A stretch of DNA of 5,328 bases from Chloroflexota bacterium (GTDB taxonomy: Bacteria; Chloroflexota; Anaerolineae; JAADDB01). Positions 5,285-5,328 of the stretch are shown here, piece by piece. Made by a program: the position numbers and the translations under genes. The notes below the pieces were generated by a model that saw only the letters and a program-made list of their open reading frames with translations, made no database searches and was not told where the DNA came from. Within the stretch, counting starts at the first letter, position 1. Each line of letters opens with the position of its first letter. The stretch covers positions 1-5,328 of the forward strand of contig JAADDB010000333.1 of assembly GCA_013154135.1 (NCBI GenBank), read 5' to 3'.

Positions 5285-5309
5285 AGGGCTGAATGCTGGG
5301 ATAGCCCTT
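5284..5309 (-). terminator. Possible terminator hairpin of an upstream gene
   Basis: AAGGGCT and AGCCCTT form a 7-bp stem (5309-5303 with 5290-5284) around a 12-nt loop. On the minus strand the stem is followed by TAATCG, so there is only a weak T-tract. It could end a minus-strand gene entering from the right edge: a frame open from the edge closes with TAA at 5281-5283. No start or recognisable product is visible. Confidence 0.25.
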
Positions 5310-5328
5310 CCATACCGAGCTGGCGAGA

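Overview
The window looks like a chromosomal segment of a G+C-rich bacterium. Chloroflexota is the best guess, as an inference from three things: the style of the long PDZ/multi-TM/GAF histidine kinase, a small peptide with a leader resembling the NHLP/Os1348-type leaders frequent in that phylum, and intergenic spaces filled with short palindromes and heptanucleotide arrays. No ribosomal or other phylogenetic marker is present, so the assignment is tentative.

Layout, left to right. 1-481: no gene; a composite hairpin-rich repeat (4-186), two heptamer-repeat arrays (231-258, 300-334), then an A+T-rich promoter/operator-like stretch with a perfect palindrome (367-379). 482-1126 (+): a NarL/FixJ-type response regulator. 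1128-3557 (-): an 809-residue membrane histidine kinase (TM - extracytoplasmic PDZ - about nine more TMs - GAF - HisKA_3 - HATPase_c), convergent with the regulator and separated from its stop codon by one base. 3558-3862: 305 bp with no gene, holding a heptamer array, a 16-bp perfect hairpin and a second heptamer array. 3863-4831 (-): an all-alpha isoprenyl-diphosphate-synthase-fold protein resembling ComQ. 4926-5177 (-): an 83-residue peptide with a very strong ribosome-binding site and a Trp-containing, Gly/Pro/aromatic C-terminal tail, placed directly upstream of the ComQ-like gene. 5178-5328: leader region and another heptamer array.

The four proteins match the four parts of the Bacillus ComQXPA quorum-sensing system: peptide precursor (ComX), Trp isoprenyl transferase (ComQ), ten-TM receptor kinase (ComP) and LuxR-type regulator (ComA). 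The reading proposed here is that the small peptide is prenylated (Trp69 is the best candidate), trimmed and exported, sensed by the kinase, and answered through the regulator. Peptide and transferase lie next to each other in X-Q order and the kinase follows on the same strand; the regulator is inverted to face the kinase, unlike the co-directional Bacillus locus. The individual family calls for regulator, kinase and prenyl-synthase fold are secure from motifs. The pheromone role of the peptide, and the linkage of the two halves into one pathway, are inferences from gene content and order.
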